A DNA stretch of 64,000 nt from Hoylesella pleuritidis JCM 14110 (GTDB lineage: Bacteria; Bacteroidota; Bacteroidia; Bacteroidales; Bacteroidaceae), in the NCBI RefSeq assembly GCF_000613725.1, contig NZ_BAJN01000010.1, forward strand, positions 43,373 to 107,372. Direction: 5' to 3'. How positions within the stretch are numbered: the stretch's first letter is position 1; the number at the start of each line of letters is the position of its first letter. Below the pieces are notes generated by a model, which did not search any database, was not told the DNA's origin, and saw only the letters and a list, made by a program, of their open reading frames with translations. Shown in pieces: positions 55,961 to 63,940 of this stretch. The position numbers and the translations under genes are program-made.

Positions 55961-56488
55961 ATGAGTAAAAAAGTAGCAGTATTGGCAGTCAATCCGGTAA
56001 ATGGTTTGGGACTTTTCACGTATTTGGAAAACTTCTTCGAGAACAAAATAGAATATCGTTTGTTTGCCGTTTCTGACTCGACGGATATCAAAACTAATTC
56101 AGGTGTCGCGTTGAGAACAGATGATGTTATCGAGGGTTTAGTCGGCCACGCAGCTGATTACGATGCTTTGGTTTTCTCGTGCGGTGATGCTGTGCCGGTG
56201 TTTGCACAGAATGCGGACAAGCCTTACAATCAATTGCTGATTCAAGTCATTAAAGAATTCGGGGCTGCCGATAAATTATTGATTGGCCATTGCGGTGCAG
56301 GCGTATTCTTCGATATCGCCGGTGTGGATTCCGGAAAGCAGATTGCGTGCCATCCTTATGTGAAAGATACGATTAAAAACGGTTCATATACTGCTGCGCC
56401 TTGCATTGTCGACGGCAATATTTACACTGCAGCTGAAGAGAAAGAGCTGCATTTGCTGATGCCGGAAGTGATCGATGCGCTGAAATAA
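55961..56488 (+). CDS. DJ-1/PfpI-like protein
   Basis: 175-residue protein of the DJ-1/PfpI class I glutamine amidotransferase-like fold. The nucleophile elbow LIGHCGAGVFFDIAG carries Cys111, and YDALVFSCGDAVPVF includes an acidic/Gly strand typical of the fold. Family members range from deglycase/glyoxalase-like enzymes to chaperones and proteases, so no specific reaction can be assigned. It stands alone, 208 bases after kduD, with no clear promoter, and ends at a CCTCTCCC/GGGAGAGG hairpin-like segment and repeat R10. Confidence 0.82.
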   Translation: MSKKVAVLAVNPVNGLGLFTYLENFFENKIEYRLFAVSDSTDIKTNSGVALRTDDVIEGLVGHAADYDALVFSCGDAVPVFAQNADKPYNQLLIQVIKEFGAADKLLIGHCGAGVFFDIAGVDSGKQIACHPYVKDTIKNGSYTAAPCIVDGNIYTAAEEKELHLLMPEVIDALK

Positions 56489-56518
56489 AGAAGCTAAGAG
56501 GAGAAAAGGGGCTGTTAG

Positions 56519-56560
56519 GACGAAGCCTCATCCTAACCCTCTCCCAAGAGAGAGGGAACC
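56519..56560. repeat. Pyrimidine/purine hairpin of the CCTCANCCNAACCCTCTCCC type
   Basis: AACCCTCTCCC...GAGAGAGGGAACC, preceded by GCCTCATCC, resembling the ends of the composite at 19102-19407. It lies next to R10 in a convergent gap and may end transcription. Confidence 0.5.
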
Positions 56561-56574
56561 GGAGCGCTGATTTA

Positions 56575-56730
56575 TTTGTATCTGCTTGATTTTCAGGTAG
56601 ATGGAGAATACATAATGATTAACCGTTAGTTGCATTCCAACTAACGGTTAATCATTATGCGAAAGGCCGTTAAACGCACTGCGTTTAACCGTTAGTTACA
56701 CTGCGTTCAGCCGTTAGTTGGAATGCGATT
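56575..56730. repeat. 22-bp phased dyad array, locus R10
   Basis: Five units with centres 56624, 56646, 56668, 56690 and 56712, all 22 bp apart; the third is the asymmetric GCGAAAGGCCGTTAAACG. TTTGTATCTGCTTGATTTTCAG lies on the left. Convergent gap. Confidence 0.87.
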
Positions 56731-56790
56731 TGATGCTTTCCGGAAAGTGACCGCCGATTCTCCCGGAATTCAACAACGATTTCTCAACAG

Positions 56791-57171
56791 TCAATGTCCG
56801 ATTACTTTCGAGAGAAATCGTTCTCTGTCGACGATAAAACGCAGGTGAGTACCCTCGCCGATCACCGTCGTTCCCTCGCGTGCAACGACGGAAAAATAGA
56901 GCTTTTTACCATTAATCCGTGTCACCGTAGCCGTGGCCTCCACCTCCGCTCCTATCTTCGAAGGTTTCAAATGCGACGACTCGATGTGTCCGCCGACGGT
57001 CGTTGTCCCCTCATCCAACTCCTCTGCAACGGCCAGCATTGCCGCATTCTCCATCAATGCCAGCATCGCCGGCGTACCTAATACAGGCATATCGCCCGAT
57101 CCGAGGGTAATAGCACTGTTGTCATTACATACCATCAGCCGACTGGTGTGGCTTAATCCTTCTCGTAACAT
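56791..57171 (-). CDS. Hot-dog-fold thioesterase (FlK-like)
   Basis: 126-residue single hot-dog protein. GTPAMLALMENAAMLAV forms the long central helix and VGGHIESSHLKPSKIGAEVEATATV the strand pairs; the ordering matches the fluoroacetyl-CoA-specific thioesterase-like family found widely in Bacteroidota. It would hydrolyse a small acyl-CoA, but the residues for fluoroacetyl-CoA specificity cannot be judged by eye, so I do not assign a substrate. It follows the esterase gene by 11 bases and is probably co-transcribed with it. Confidence 0.85.
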   Translation of the reverse strand: MLREGLSHTSRLMVCNDNSAITLGSGDMPVLGTPAMLALMENAAMLAVAEELDEGTTTVGGHIESSHLKPSKIGAEVEATATVTRINGKKLYFSVVAREGTTVIGEGTHLRFIVDRERFLSKVIGH

Positions 57172-57182
57172 ATTGTTTTCTT

Positions 57183-58346
57183 TTATCTGATTTTAACCGT
57201 AATCACTGCGGGGAATATAAAACTCAAGTCGCCTCTGTCAGCCAATGTCTTGCGCAGATTGGCCTCGGTGCGGGGCACACGCTTATTAAATACTTTCTTA
57301 CCTTGATATTTTACCACCACGGGACGGTCTAAATCGACCATCTCGTCATTCAACATCAGCGTGAGCGAAGAATAATCACACCGACTGATATCAATTTCAT
57401 TGCCGCGAATTTCGGCTCTGACGGTCATTCCCCGACGCATCTGTTTGGCAGGAATCTCCATCCAATAAAAACTCGGTCGACGAACTTCTTCCTGCTGCCA
57501 GACAATTTTTCGAGGATAAGGATTGCGCTTGAAACGCGGCAACCAATGCACGGCTGCAGAGTCTTGCCGATGCATCCAGTGACCTTTATCAGCCAAAATG
57601 TGTGTCTCGTGGATATAACCCTCAGGATCATCGCGCTGCAACGAGTCTAATTGCAGCCCCCGTTCAGTATCCAACCGATTGCGGTCGTAAGCCGCATCAA
57701 GCCCTCCACACCAAATCATAAACGGCGTGTTGCGCAGATTCAGCAGTGAAACGTCGCCCGGATGGCCTGCCATCATCGAGGCAGCAGCCCATCTGTCAGC
57801 CATCCGAGGTGCCATTCGCCATACTCCGTCACCGCCAGCCGAATAGCCCATAATATATACTTTGTTGGGATTTACATCGAGATAAGCCTCGCACATTTGT
57901 ATAACGGTCTCGTAAAGCGTATCAATGCCGCGCCGACACCACATATTCCAAATGTTCCACGGTGCCCGTGGCGCCACGTAAACACAATCGGCAGGACGAT
58001 AAAGGAGCTTCTGATTCTCCCATTGTTGGTCATTGTCGGTTGCTGGAACGCCTCCGCCGCCGTGCAACGAGATATAAAGACTGTAACCGTCTGCGGGTTT
58101 CTGTCCGTAGACTCGCCACCAAAGAGGCATCGTGAGCGTATCGCTCTTGGCCACCTTATTATTATATACCGATGCCAGTCGTACTTTGGTATCTGCCAGC
58201 CACTGTGCTTTTATCTGCTCGGCCACGGCTTTTGCCTCTGTTTTCGACAGTTTCTTCTCTGCTGTCTTACTGCCGGCCGCTACACCGGTGGGGTACAATA
58301 CGCACACGATTGCAAGTACAAGAATGAGCTTGACGAATCTCTTCAT
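57183..58346 (-). CDS. Secreted alpha/beta hydrolase (PHB-depolymerase/esterase-like)
   Basis: 387-residue secreted hydrolase. I chose ATG 58346 (MKRFVKLILVLAIV), a good signal peptide; the codons upstream lack an ATG. Nucleophile elbow GYSAGG with Ser in VYIMGYSAGGDGVWRM, oxyanion segment SLHGGGG, then CGGLDAAYDR with an Asp and GHWMHRQD with the likely catalytic His. A ~110-residue C-terminal beta-rich domain follows. It may be a carbohydrate or feruloyl-type esterase, but no neighbour supports a particular substrate. A -7 element TATCTTTG (minus, 58383-58390) lies upstream. Confidence 0.87.
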   Translation of the reverse strand: MKRFVKLILVLAIVCVLYPTGVAAGSKTAEKKLSKTEAKAVAEQIKAQWLADTKVRLASVYNNKVAKSDTLTMPLWWRVYGQKPADGYSLYISLHGGGGVPATDNDQQWENQKLLYRPADCVYVAPRAPWNIWNMWCRRGIDTLYETVIQMCEAYLDVNPNKVYIMGYSAGGDGVWRMAPRMADRWAAASMMAGHPGDVSLLNLRNTPFMIWCGGLDAAYDRNRLDTERGLQLDSLQRDDPEGYIHETHILADKGHWMHRQDSAAVHWLPRFKRNPYPRKIVWQQEEVRRPSFYWMEIPAKQMRRGMTVRAEIRGNEIDISRCDYSSLTLMLNDEMVDLDRPVVVKYQGKKVFNKRVPRTEANLRKTLADRGDLSFIFPAVITVKIR

Positions 58347-58592
58347 CTTATTCAAAATATTATTTTAATGTTAATAATGCCGCAAAGATACGGTTTTCCG
58401 ACCAAATTCTGCTATAAAATCGGCAGTTTATCTCATCTGTCAACATCGCAAGTCGGGAAAGATTAAGTGTGAAATTATTCTTTCCTTATGCCTTTCCAGT
58501 CTTCTTTCCAAGGAATAATTATGCTGTCAAGATGCTGTTATTTGTAAATAAATTCATAGTTTTGCAGTCGAAAATCGTATAAAAATACAGAA

Positions 58593-59068
58593 ATGGATAC
58601 CAGAAATCGCAGAATAGAACTATTGAAAATGCTCCTTGCTCAGCAGGAATTGGGTAGTCAGGAAGAGATTTTGCGGGCACTCGCCAAACGAGGATTTAAG
58701 ATGACGCAAGCCTCAATGAGCCGCGACTTGAAGCAGATGAAAGCGGTGAAAATCACCGGAAAGGATGGGAGAAAAGTTTATGCACTGCCCAACGAGACAG
58801 CTACAAGCGTATCTCACAATCATATTCGGTACAAGGAGTGCCTCTCACATCGGGATTTCAGTCCATTCATTTCTCTGAAAATATCGCAGTCATCAAGACA
58901 AAACCTGGTTATGCCGGTTCGATTGCATATAACATCGACAACGGTGGAATAGTAGAGGTTCTCGGAACGATAGCCGGTAACGACACGGTTTTCATCTTGC
59001 TCAAAGCTGGCACGATGCCTTCGGAAGTGCTCAAAGCCCTGAATCGGATTATTCCTGATATCAGGTGA
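58593..59068 (+). CDS. argR: Arginine repressor ArgR (frameshifted)
   Basis: Hexameric arginine-responsive regulator. The N-terminal winged helix (residues about 1-65) has QEEILRALAKRGFKMTQASMSRDLKQM, where the SMSRD recognition helix is diagnostic. The C-terminal oligomerisation/arginine-binding domain carries VIKTKPGYAGSIAYNID and VLGTIAGNDTVFILLK, with the Gly-Asn/Asp-Asp pair that binds arginine. The frame breaks near 58816; one restored base (ACA-AAG) joins NETAT to KRISQSYSVQG. Restored length 158 aa, family-normal. SpeA elsewhere in the window also uses arginine, but no ARG-box claim is made. Confidence 0.9.
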
Positions 59069-59145
59069 AGAAAAAAATGATGTCCCGTGCAACTTTCGGG
59101 GTTGTATTTTCGTCTAACGAATAAATATCTAAAAAAGCAAGAATT

Positions 59146-59337
59146 ATGGCAAGAGGAAAGACATTATATCGTTCCAGAGATCGCATTATTGCAGGAGTCT
59201 GCGGAGGAATAGCTGATTATTTCGACTTCGATCCGACGATTTTCCGCATTATTTACGCTATTCTCACGATATGTACGGCATTTAGCGGTTTACTCATTTA
59301 TTTGATTTGTTGGATCGTAATGCCCGAAGAAAGATAA
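59146..59337 (+). CDS. PspC domain protein
   Basis: 63-residue single-domain PspC protein: LYRSRDRIIAGVCGGIADYF, then a membrane segment (about residues 32-57) and VMPEER at the end. In proteobacteria PspC senses membrane stress together with PspA/B; in Bacteroidota such stand-alone proteins are common and of unknown role. It lies 78 bases after argR with no terminator between, so it may be co-transcribed. The 400 bases after it hold a terminator but no gene. Confidence 0.92.
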   Translation: MARGKTLYRSRDRIIAGVCGGIADYFDFDPTIFRIIYAILTICTAFSGLLIYLICWIVMPEER

Positions 59338-59500
59338 TACCCTGCTCTTTACGACTTTCTCCGAAAGTGGAATCTACGACATCAATTAGGGTTGTCTACA
59401 ATTTTGTTTGCCCGTATCTGCTTTGCGATTTCGGCGAACAGGTGTTTAAAGTCAGGCTTTTTAATAAACGATTATACATTTTTAGTTAGGTTATCAGTGG

Positions 59501-59530
59501 GAAAGCTCTCGCCTGGCGAGAGCTTTCTTC
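59501..59530 (+). terminator. Rho-independent terminator
   Basis: GAAAGCTCTCG/CGAGAGCTTTC stem with a short CCTGG loop, followed by TTCTTCGTTT. It lies 164 bases after the PspC stop in a gene-free stretch. Confidence 0.75.
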
Positions 59531-59717
59531 GTTTCCATCCTCTTTATTTCGACGGGTAAATTCTCTTCTTCCATTCTCTTGTTTTTATCTTTCACTGTTT
59601 GAAGAAAGAGTTATCCATTTTTTCACATATCCTTTTCAAGTGTGCAATTATGGAGCATTCTACTTATAAAATGTGTAAAAGAAATATCGAAAAACTATCT
59701 TTCCGAAAAATAATTCG

Positions 59718-59725
59718 TAATTTTG
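59718..59725 (+). promoter_or_regulatory. -7 element of the HTH-cupin / acyl-CoA synthetase operon
   Basis: TAATTTTG. It covers an in-frame TTG at 59723, ruling that out as a start; ATG 59747 is used. Confidence 0.55.
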
Positions 59726-59746
59726 GAACGTACAAATAACCAAAAT

Positions 59747-60301
59747 ATGGAAGAATCAATACGACAAATAGGAGAGCGATTGAAAGGCCTTCGCGAGGTC
59801 TTCAACATCCCAGCAGAAGAAGTTGCAGAGCTTTGCGACATTTCATTAGAACATTATTTGAAGATAGAAGCAGGTGAGGCAGATCCTTCTCTCTATCGAC
59901 TCTCTAAAATAGCCAAGCGTTATGGCATCGGCATTGACGTGCTGTTGTTCGGTGAAGAACCGCGAATGAGTACTTATTTCCTTACTCGTCGGCAGCAGGG
60001 AATGAGTGTGGAGCGTACCAAAGGCTATGCTTACGAGAGTCTGGCAAGCGGCTTTCGCGGTCGTAAAGTTGATCCGTTTATGGTCACGGTAGAGCCTTTG
60101 CCGGGCGAAAAGAGGCATAATAAGAACTCGCATGCAGGTCAGGAATACGACTATGTGCTTGAAGGTGATCTTGAAATCACCATCGGCGAGAAAGTGATGA
60201 CGCTTCATCCGGGTGATAGCATCTATTTTGATGCGGGTCAGAAACATTGTATGCGCGCACTCGGAGACTGCGCTGTACGGTTTCTTTGCGTTGTAATCTA
60301 A
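59747..60301 (+). CDS. XRE-family regulator with C-terminal cupin
   Basis: 184-residue transcriptional regulator: N-terminal helix-turn-helix (IGERLKGLREVFNIPAEEVAELCDISLEHYLKIE, about residues 5-40) and a C-terminal cupin_2 domain (QEYDYVLEGDLEITIGEKVMTLHPGDSIYFDAGQKHCMRAL). The cupin histidines expected at the first motif are replaced in part (GQEYDYVL), so metal binding is uncertain; a small-molecule ligand is more likely. It ends 14 bases before an acyl-CoA synthetase gene and probably regulates it, with the acyl compound or acyl-CoA as a possible effector. Confidence 0.93.
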   Translation: MEESIRQIGERLKGLREVFNIPAEEVAELCDISLEHYLKIEAGEADPSLYRLSKIAKRYGIGIDVLLFGEEPRMSTYFLTRRQQGMSVERTKGYAYESLASGFRGRKVDPFMVTVEPLPGEKRHNKNSHAGQEYDYVLEGDLEITIGEKVMTLHPGDSIYFDAGQKHCMRALGDCAVRFLCVVI

Positions 60302-60315
60302 CGGAGGATAACACG

Positions 60316-61974
60316 ATGATAGAACGTTTTTTGAAGCAAATACATTTCTCTTCCGTTGAAGATTATAAGAAAAATCTACACTTCATTGTTCCCGAAAACT
60401 TTAATTTCGCTTACGATGTAATGGATGTTTGGGCTGCCGAAAAGCCCGATAAGACGGCAATGATATGGACGAACGATGCGGGTCAGGAGATTATCTTCAC
60501 TTTTAAAGACCTTAAAACCCTGAGCGATCAGGCTGCGAGTTATTTCCAAACGCTGGATATCGGATATGGAGATAGGGTAATGCTCATCCTAAAACGTCAT
60601 TACGAGTGGTGGATTTCGATGCTGGCGTTGCACAAACTCGGTGCTGTCGCCATTCCCGCTACACATATGCTGACTACCAATGATATTGTTTACCGAAACA
60701 ATCGAGCTGGTGTCAAGGCTATCGTTTGTGTGGGCGAAGACTATGTTTTAACACAAGTGAGCGAGGCAATGAGTGCGAGTCCTACGGTAAAAACATTAGT
60801 CTCGATAGGTCCGGGGATACCCGATGGATTCCACGATTGGCATAAAGAGATAAATAATGTACCTGCTTTCGTTCGTCCGAAACACGTGAATGACAATAGC
60901 GATACGCTTCTTATGTACTTCACAAGTGGCACAAGCGGCGAGCCGAAAATGGTTGCCCACGATCACCTTTATGCGCTCGGGCATATCACGACAGGTGTAT
61001 TCTGGCACAATCTGCGTGAAGACAGCATTCATCTCACCGTTGCTGACACAGGCTGGGGTAAGGCCGTGTGGGGAAAACTGTATGGACAGTGGTTTGCAGG
61101 AGCTGTTGTTTTCGTGTTCGATCACGAGAAATTCACGGCCGATAAACTATTAAGACAGATGGAGAAGTTTCATATCACATCGTTCTGTGCACCTCCGACG
61201 GTCTATCGTTTTATGATTCGCGAAGACTTTTCACAATATGATCTCTCCTCACTTCGTTACTGCTGCACAGCTGGTGAAGCACTGAATCCAGCCGTTTTTG
61301 ATAAATTCAAACAACTCACAGGTATTTCTTTAATGGAGGGATTTGGGCAAACTGAGACTACGATGACACTCGGCACGATGCCGTGGATACGTCCGAAGCC
61401 GGGTTCGATGGGTATGCCCAACCCGCAATACGATATCGATATCCTTCGTCCTGACGGTTCTTCGTGCGAAGACGGAGAAAAAGGCGAGATCGTAGTACGT
61501 ATTGGCGAGCATAAACCTATCGGTCTTTTCAAGGGCTATTATCGTGATGCCGAACTGACAAAGCAAGTTTGGCACGATGGCGTTTACTATACTGGAGATA
61601 TGGCTTGGCGCGACCAAGACGGTTATTACTGGTTCGAGGGCCGCATCGATGATGTTATCAAGAGCAGCGGTTATCGCATCGGACCATTTGAAGTGGAGTC
61701 GGCACTGATGACACATCCTGCTGTTGTGGAGTGTGCCATCACCGGAATTCCCGACGAGGTGCGCGGAATGGTGGTGAAAGCAACCGTTGTTCTCGGTGCA
61801 GAATGGAAGGAGCGGGCTGGCGACGAACTGGTCAAAGATTTGCAAAATCACGTCAAACACCAGACGGCACCGTACAAGTATCCTCGCATCATCGAGTTTG
61901 TCGATGAGCTTCCAAAGACCATCAGTGGCAAGATTCGTCGTGTAGAAATTCGCGAAAGAGATCACCAGAAGTGA
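60316..61974 (+). CDS. AMP-forming acyl-CoA synthetase
   Basis: 552-residue ANL-superfamily ligase, activating a carboxylate through an acyl-AMP to an acyl-CoA. The P-loop-like motif is YFTSGTSGEPKM, then FGQTETTMTLG, YYTGDMAWRDQDGYYWFEGRIDDVIKSSGYRIGPFEVE and the catalytic lysine in LPKTISGKIRR near the C-terminus. I chose ATG 60316, preceded by GGAGGA, a rare good ribosome-binding site in this window. The length is that of medium/branched-chain acyl-CoA synthetases rather than acetyl-CoA synthetase (~650). Substrate not known. Confidence 0.92.
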   Translation: MIERFLKQIHFSSVEDYKKNLHFIVPENFNFAYDVMDVWAAEKPDKTAMIWTNDAGQEIIFTFKDLKTLSDQAASYFQTLDIGYGDRVMLILKRHYEWWISMLALHKLGAVAIPATHMLTTNDIVYRNNRAGVKAIVCVGEDYVLTQVSEAMSASPTVKTLVSIGPGIPDGFHDWHKEINNVPAFVRPKHVNDNSDTLLMYFTSGTSGEPKMVAHDHLYALGHITTGVFWHNLREDSIHLTVADTGWGKAVWGKLYGQWFAGAVVFVFDHEKFTADKLLRQMEKFHITSFCAPPTVYRFMIREDFSQYDLSSLRYCCTAGEALNPAVFDKFKQLTGISLMEGFGQTETTMTLGTMPWIRPKPGSMGMPNPQYDIDILRPDGSSCEDGEKGEIVVRIGEHKPIGLFKGYYRDAELTKQVWHDGVYYTGDMAWRDQDGYYWFEGRIDDVIKSSGYRIGPFEVESALMTHPAVVECAITGIPDEVRGMVVKATVVLGAEWKERAGDELVKDLQNHVKHQTAPYKYPRIIEFVDELPKTISGKIRRVEIRERDHQK

Positions 61975-62154
61975 TACCTCACTAATTGAAAATCGATGAT
62001 TGATAGCTGATCATCCTCTTAGCCCTCTAAATGAGGAGATTGATAGCCCTGAACAAAGGATGGCTTAATTTTAGACAGAAGATCAAAGGGTACAAGCAAA
62101 GGATTATCTTATTTCTATCTCCTTTCCAAAGGGAGAGGAAAGATAATTATCTTG

Positions 62155-62300
62155 ATATCGTATGAAAATCAATTATTGTATGATTTATATTGTGATTAAT
62201 GGTCAAATGCAATATAATTAGCAGCTAAATAATATACGATTGATCGTTAATCAAAAAAAAAAGTTATTTGTATCTTATTGTTATTCAATAAGATACAAAT
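62155..62300. repeat. 22-bp phased dyad array with terminal hairpin, locus R11 (degenerate)
   Basis: Three decayed units with centres 62201, 62223 and 62245, still exactly 22 bp apart. The left flank carries TGAAAATCAA; the right is a perfect 15-bp hairpin (62266-62280 with 62286-62300) containing TTTGTATCTTATTG. CTCC/GGAG-type hairpin material lies at about 62135-62152. Convergent gap. Confidence 0.75.
62266..62300. terminator. Perfect hairpin at the convergent acyl-CoA synthetase / Bax-inhibitor ends
   Basis: 15-bp stem, TTATT loop, poly-A just left (62252-62262), so it suits termination of the minus-strand gene at 62336. Confidence 0.6.
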
Positions 62301-62335
62301 GCTTAGGCTCTTAAACTTCAATAGCTCTTTTTCAA

Positions 62336-63049
62336 TTACCTATCTCTTCCAAAGATTCGCAATAGATAGAGGAATAGATTGATGAAATCGAGATATAGAG
62401 AGAGAGCTCCCATCAATGCGATTTTCTGTGCACCCTCATCTATATTGTCGCATTGGGCCAGCATAAGTTTGATTTTTTGCGAGTCCCAAGCGGTGAGTCC
62501 GATGAAGATTGCAACACCTGCGTAACTCAGAATCATATCGAATCCCGAACTGTGCAGGAACAGATTGACCACTGTTGCAATGATAAGTCCAATGAGTGAC
62601 ATATAAAGTATGCGCCCTATTGAGGATAAGTCGCGTTTAGTGAAGTATCCGACGGCGGCCATTGCGGCAAAAGTTCCTGCCGTGATGAAGAACACCTGGG
62701 TGATGACCGTTGTAGAATAGACAGCGAAGATTGCGGAAAGCATTGCGCCGTTAAGTACCGAATAAAGTATAAAGAGCAGGGTGGCTGAGGTAAGGGAGAG
62801 CCGGTCGATAGCCCTTGTTACGCCTATCACTAATGCCAATTGTGCGATAATTAGTATCCAGAAAGTCATTCTGCTGGAATAAATCGCCGTCATCAGGCTT
62901 GGAGAATTGGCCACACCATAAGCCGTAACACCTGTAATGACGAGTGCTAAACTCATCCATACATACACTTTGCGCATCAATGCGGGAAATGCCAACGATA
63001 TGACATTTTCTTTCTCACGTATCATTCTTTCTAAGTCTTGTACTTCCAT
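62336..63049 (-). CDS. Bax inhibitor-1/YccA family membrane protein
   Basis: 237-residue inner-membrane protein with seven hydrophobic segments, matching the BI-1/YccA/YbhL family. Start ATG 63049 (MEVQDLERM). MRKVYVWMSLALVITGVTAYGVA, ILYSVLNGAMLSAIFAVY, LTAWDSQKIKLML and the closing SLYLDFINLFLYLLRIFGR are family hallmarks; the two Asp residues in AWDSQ and YLDF correspond to the calcium/proton switch pair of bacterial YetJ. Bacterial members are calcium-leak channels or FtsH-associated proteins. It has a strong promoter with a palindromic spacer. Confidence 0.94.
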   Translation of the reverse strand: MEVQDLERMIREKENVISLAFPALMRKVYVWMSLALVITGVTAYGVANSPSLMTAIYSSRMTFWILIIAQLALVIGVTRAIDRLSLTSATLLFILYSVLNGAMLSAIFAVYSTTVITQVFFITAGTFAAMAAVGYFTKRDLSSIGRILYMSLIGLIIATVVNLFLHSSGFDMILSYAGVAIFIGLTAWDSQKIKLMLAQCDNIDEGAQKIALMGALSLYLDFINLFLYLLRIFGRDR

Positions 63050-63081
63050 AATTTTGGTGGATATTGTTTTGTTTATTGCCG

Positions 63082-63112
63082 CAAAGTTAGTCGTTTTCGG
63101 GAATATTCCCAA
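63082..63112 (-). promoter_or_regulatory. Promoter of the Bax-inhibitor family gene with GGGAATATTCCC palindrome
   Basis: Minus strand TTG (63110-63112), 20 bp, TAACTTTG (63082-63089). A perfect 12-bp palindrome GGGAATATTCCC (63099-63110) fills the spacer next to the -33 element, where a repressor could act. Confidence 0.75.
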
Positions 63113-63565
63113 ATAAAATCCATATTCTTATCGTTTATTGTCAGTTTTGTACTTTTCTGTTTTTCTGGAAATGCTGCGGAATGGTACACTAAATTCACAG
63201 GTGCTCGTAACAATTTATTGAAATAAAAGTAGTCTTGTATATGTCGAGATATTAGAGCTTTCAAGAGAGTGTTTTAAGGTCAATTATAAATAGACTGAAA
63301 TCTTGGGCCGATATACTTATACTGCATCTTTATACCTTTTTATTAAGGTTTACAAGGAGATCGCTATGTTTATGAGAGGGTAAAATAGATAGTATTAGTT
63401 ATACTAAAGTGAATCCCATTTAAATAGTTATGTATATTTTCTATCTTCTATTCTGAAACCAGTTGGAAATTGAAAGAAAGAGGGGGGGCTATCTTAATGA
63501 AAGAGGAGATATCTCGTGCAGTGCTCTTTTATTTTGTTGCTTTTGGTTGCCGATTTGTGAGAAAT

Positions 63566-63628
63566 GAGAAGTATAGGAGGAGACGACGAGTGGTATAGGA
63601 CTTCCGGACGTCTCCTCCCATACTTCTC
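63566..63628. repeat. 20-bp inverted repeat in a gene-free region
   Basis: Arms 63566-63585 and 63609-63628 (GAGAAGTATAGGAGGAGACG and its complement) match at 19 of 20 positions around a 23-base loop. No T run follows. The rest of 63113-63786 is AT-rich with no recognisable gene. Confidence 0.6.
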
Positions 63629-63787
63629 GTTATCAAGTATAAGATTCAAAATTGATATATAGGTTTTATTCAAGCTTGGAAGTAATAAATAGATTGAATA
63701 TTTAAAATCGAAGTACAGAATCTTTGGTGTGTGGTGCTGCGTTGTTCATTTAGGTAACTTTTCCTACACTTTTCTATTGAAAAATGC

Positions 63788-63816
63788 TTGCGTTTGGAAT
63801 AAAAGTACTAACTTTG
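63788..63816 (+). promoter_or_regulatory. Promoter of tRNA-Pro
   Basis: TTG (63788-63790), 18 bp, TAACTTTG (63809-63816), 10 bases before the tRNA. Confidence 0.55.
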
Positions 63817-63826
63817 CATCCGCAAT

Positions 63827-63899
63827 CGGGATGTAGCGCAGTTGGTAGCGCACTACGTTCGGGACGTAGGGGTCGGGCGTTCGAGTCGCCTCATCCCGA
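63827..63899 (+). tRNA. tRNA-Pro(CGG)
   Basis: 73-base cloverleaf. Acceptor CGGGATG pairs with CATCCCG, D-arm GCGC...GCGC, anticodon stem CTACG/CGTAG enclosing TTCGGGA with anticodon CGG, T-arm with GTTCGAGTC. CGGGATGTAGCGCAG is the usual start of bacterial tRNA-Pro. CCA is not encoded. Confidence 0.95.
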
Positions 63900-63906
63900 C
63901 AGCGGA

Positions 63907-63940
63907 GCGACAAACAGGAAAATTCTGTTTGTCGCTTTTT
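63907..63940 (+). terminator. Terminator after tRNA-Pro
   Basis: Perfect 11-bp stem GCGACAAACAG/CTGTTTGTCGC (63907-63917 with 63925-63935) and a T run. Confidence 0.9.

Noticed and set aside
56791..57171. Fluoroacetyl-CoA thioesterase
   Set aside because: Only the general hot-dog family can be recognised; specificity residues cannot be judged and nothing nearby concerns fluorinated compounds.
1223..62300. The 22-bp arrays as CRISPR arrays
   Set aside because: Repeats are degenerate, spacers are only 11 bp and partly conserved, copy numbers are 3-5, and there is no cas gene in the window.
63113..63786. Small ORFs upstream of tRNA-Pro
   Set aside because: They are short, AT-rich and show no family motif; the frame running through the tRNA itself is spurious.
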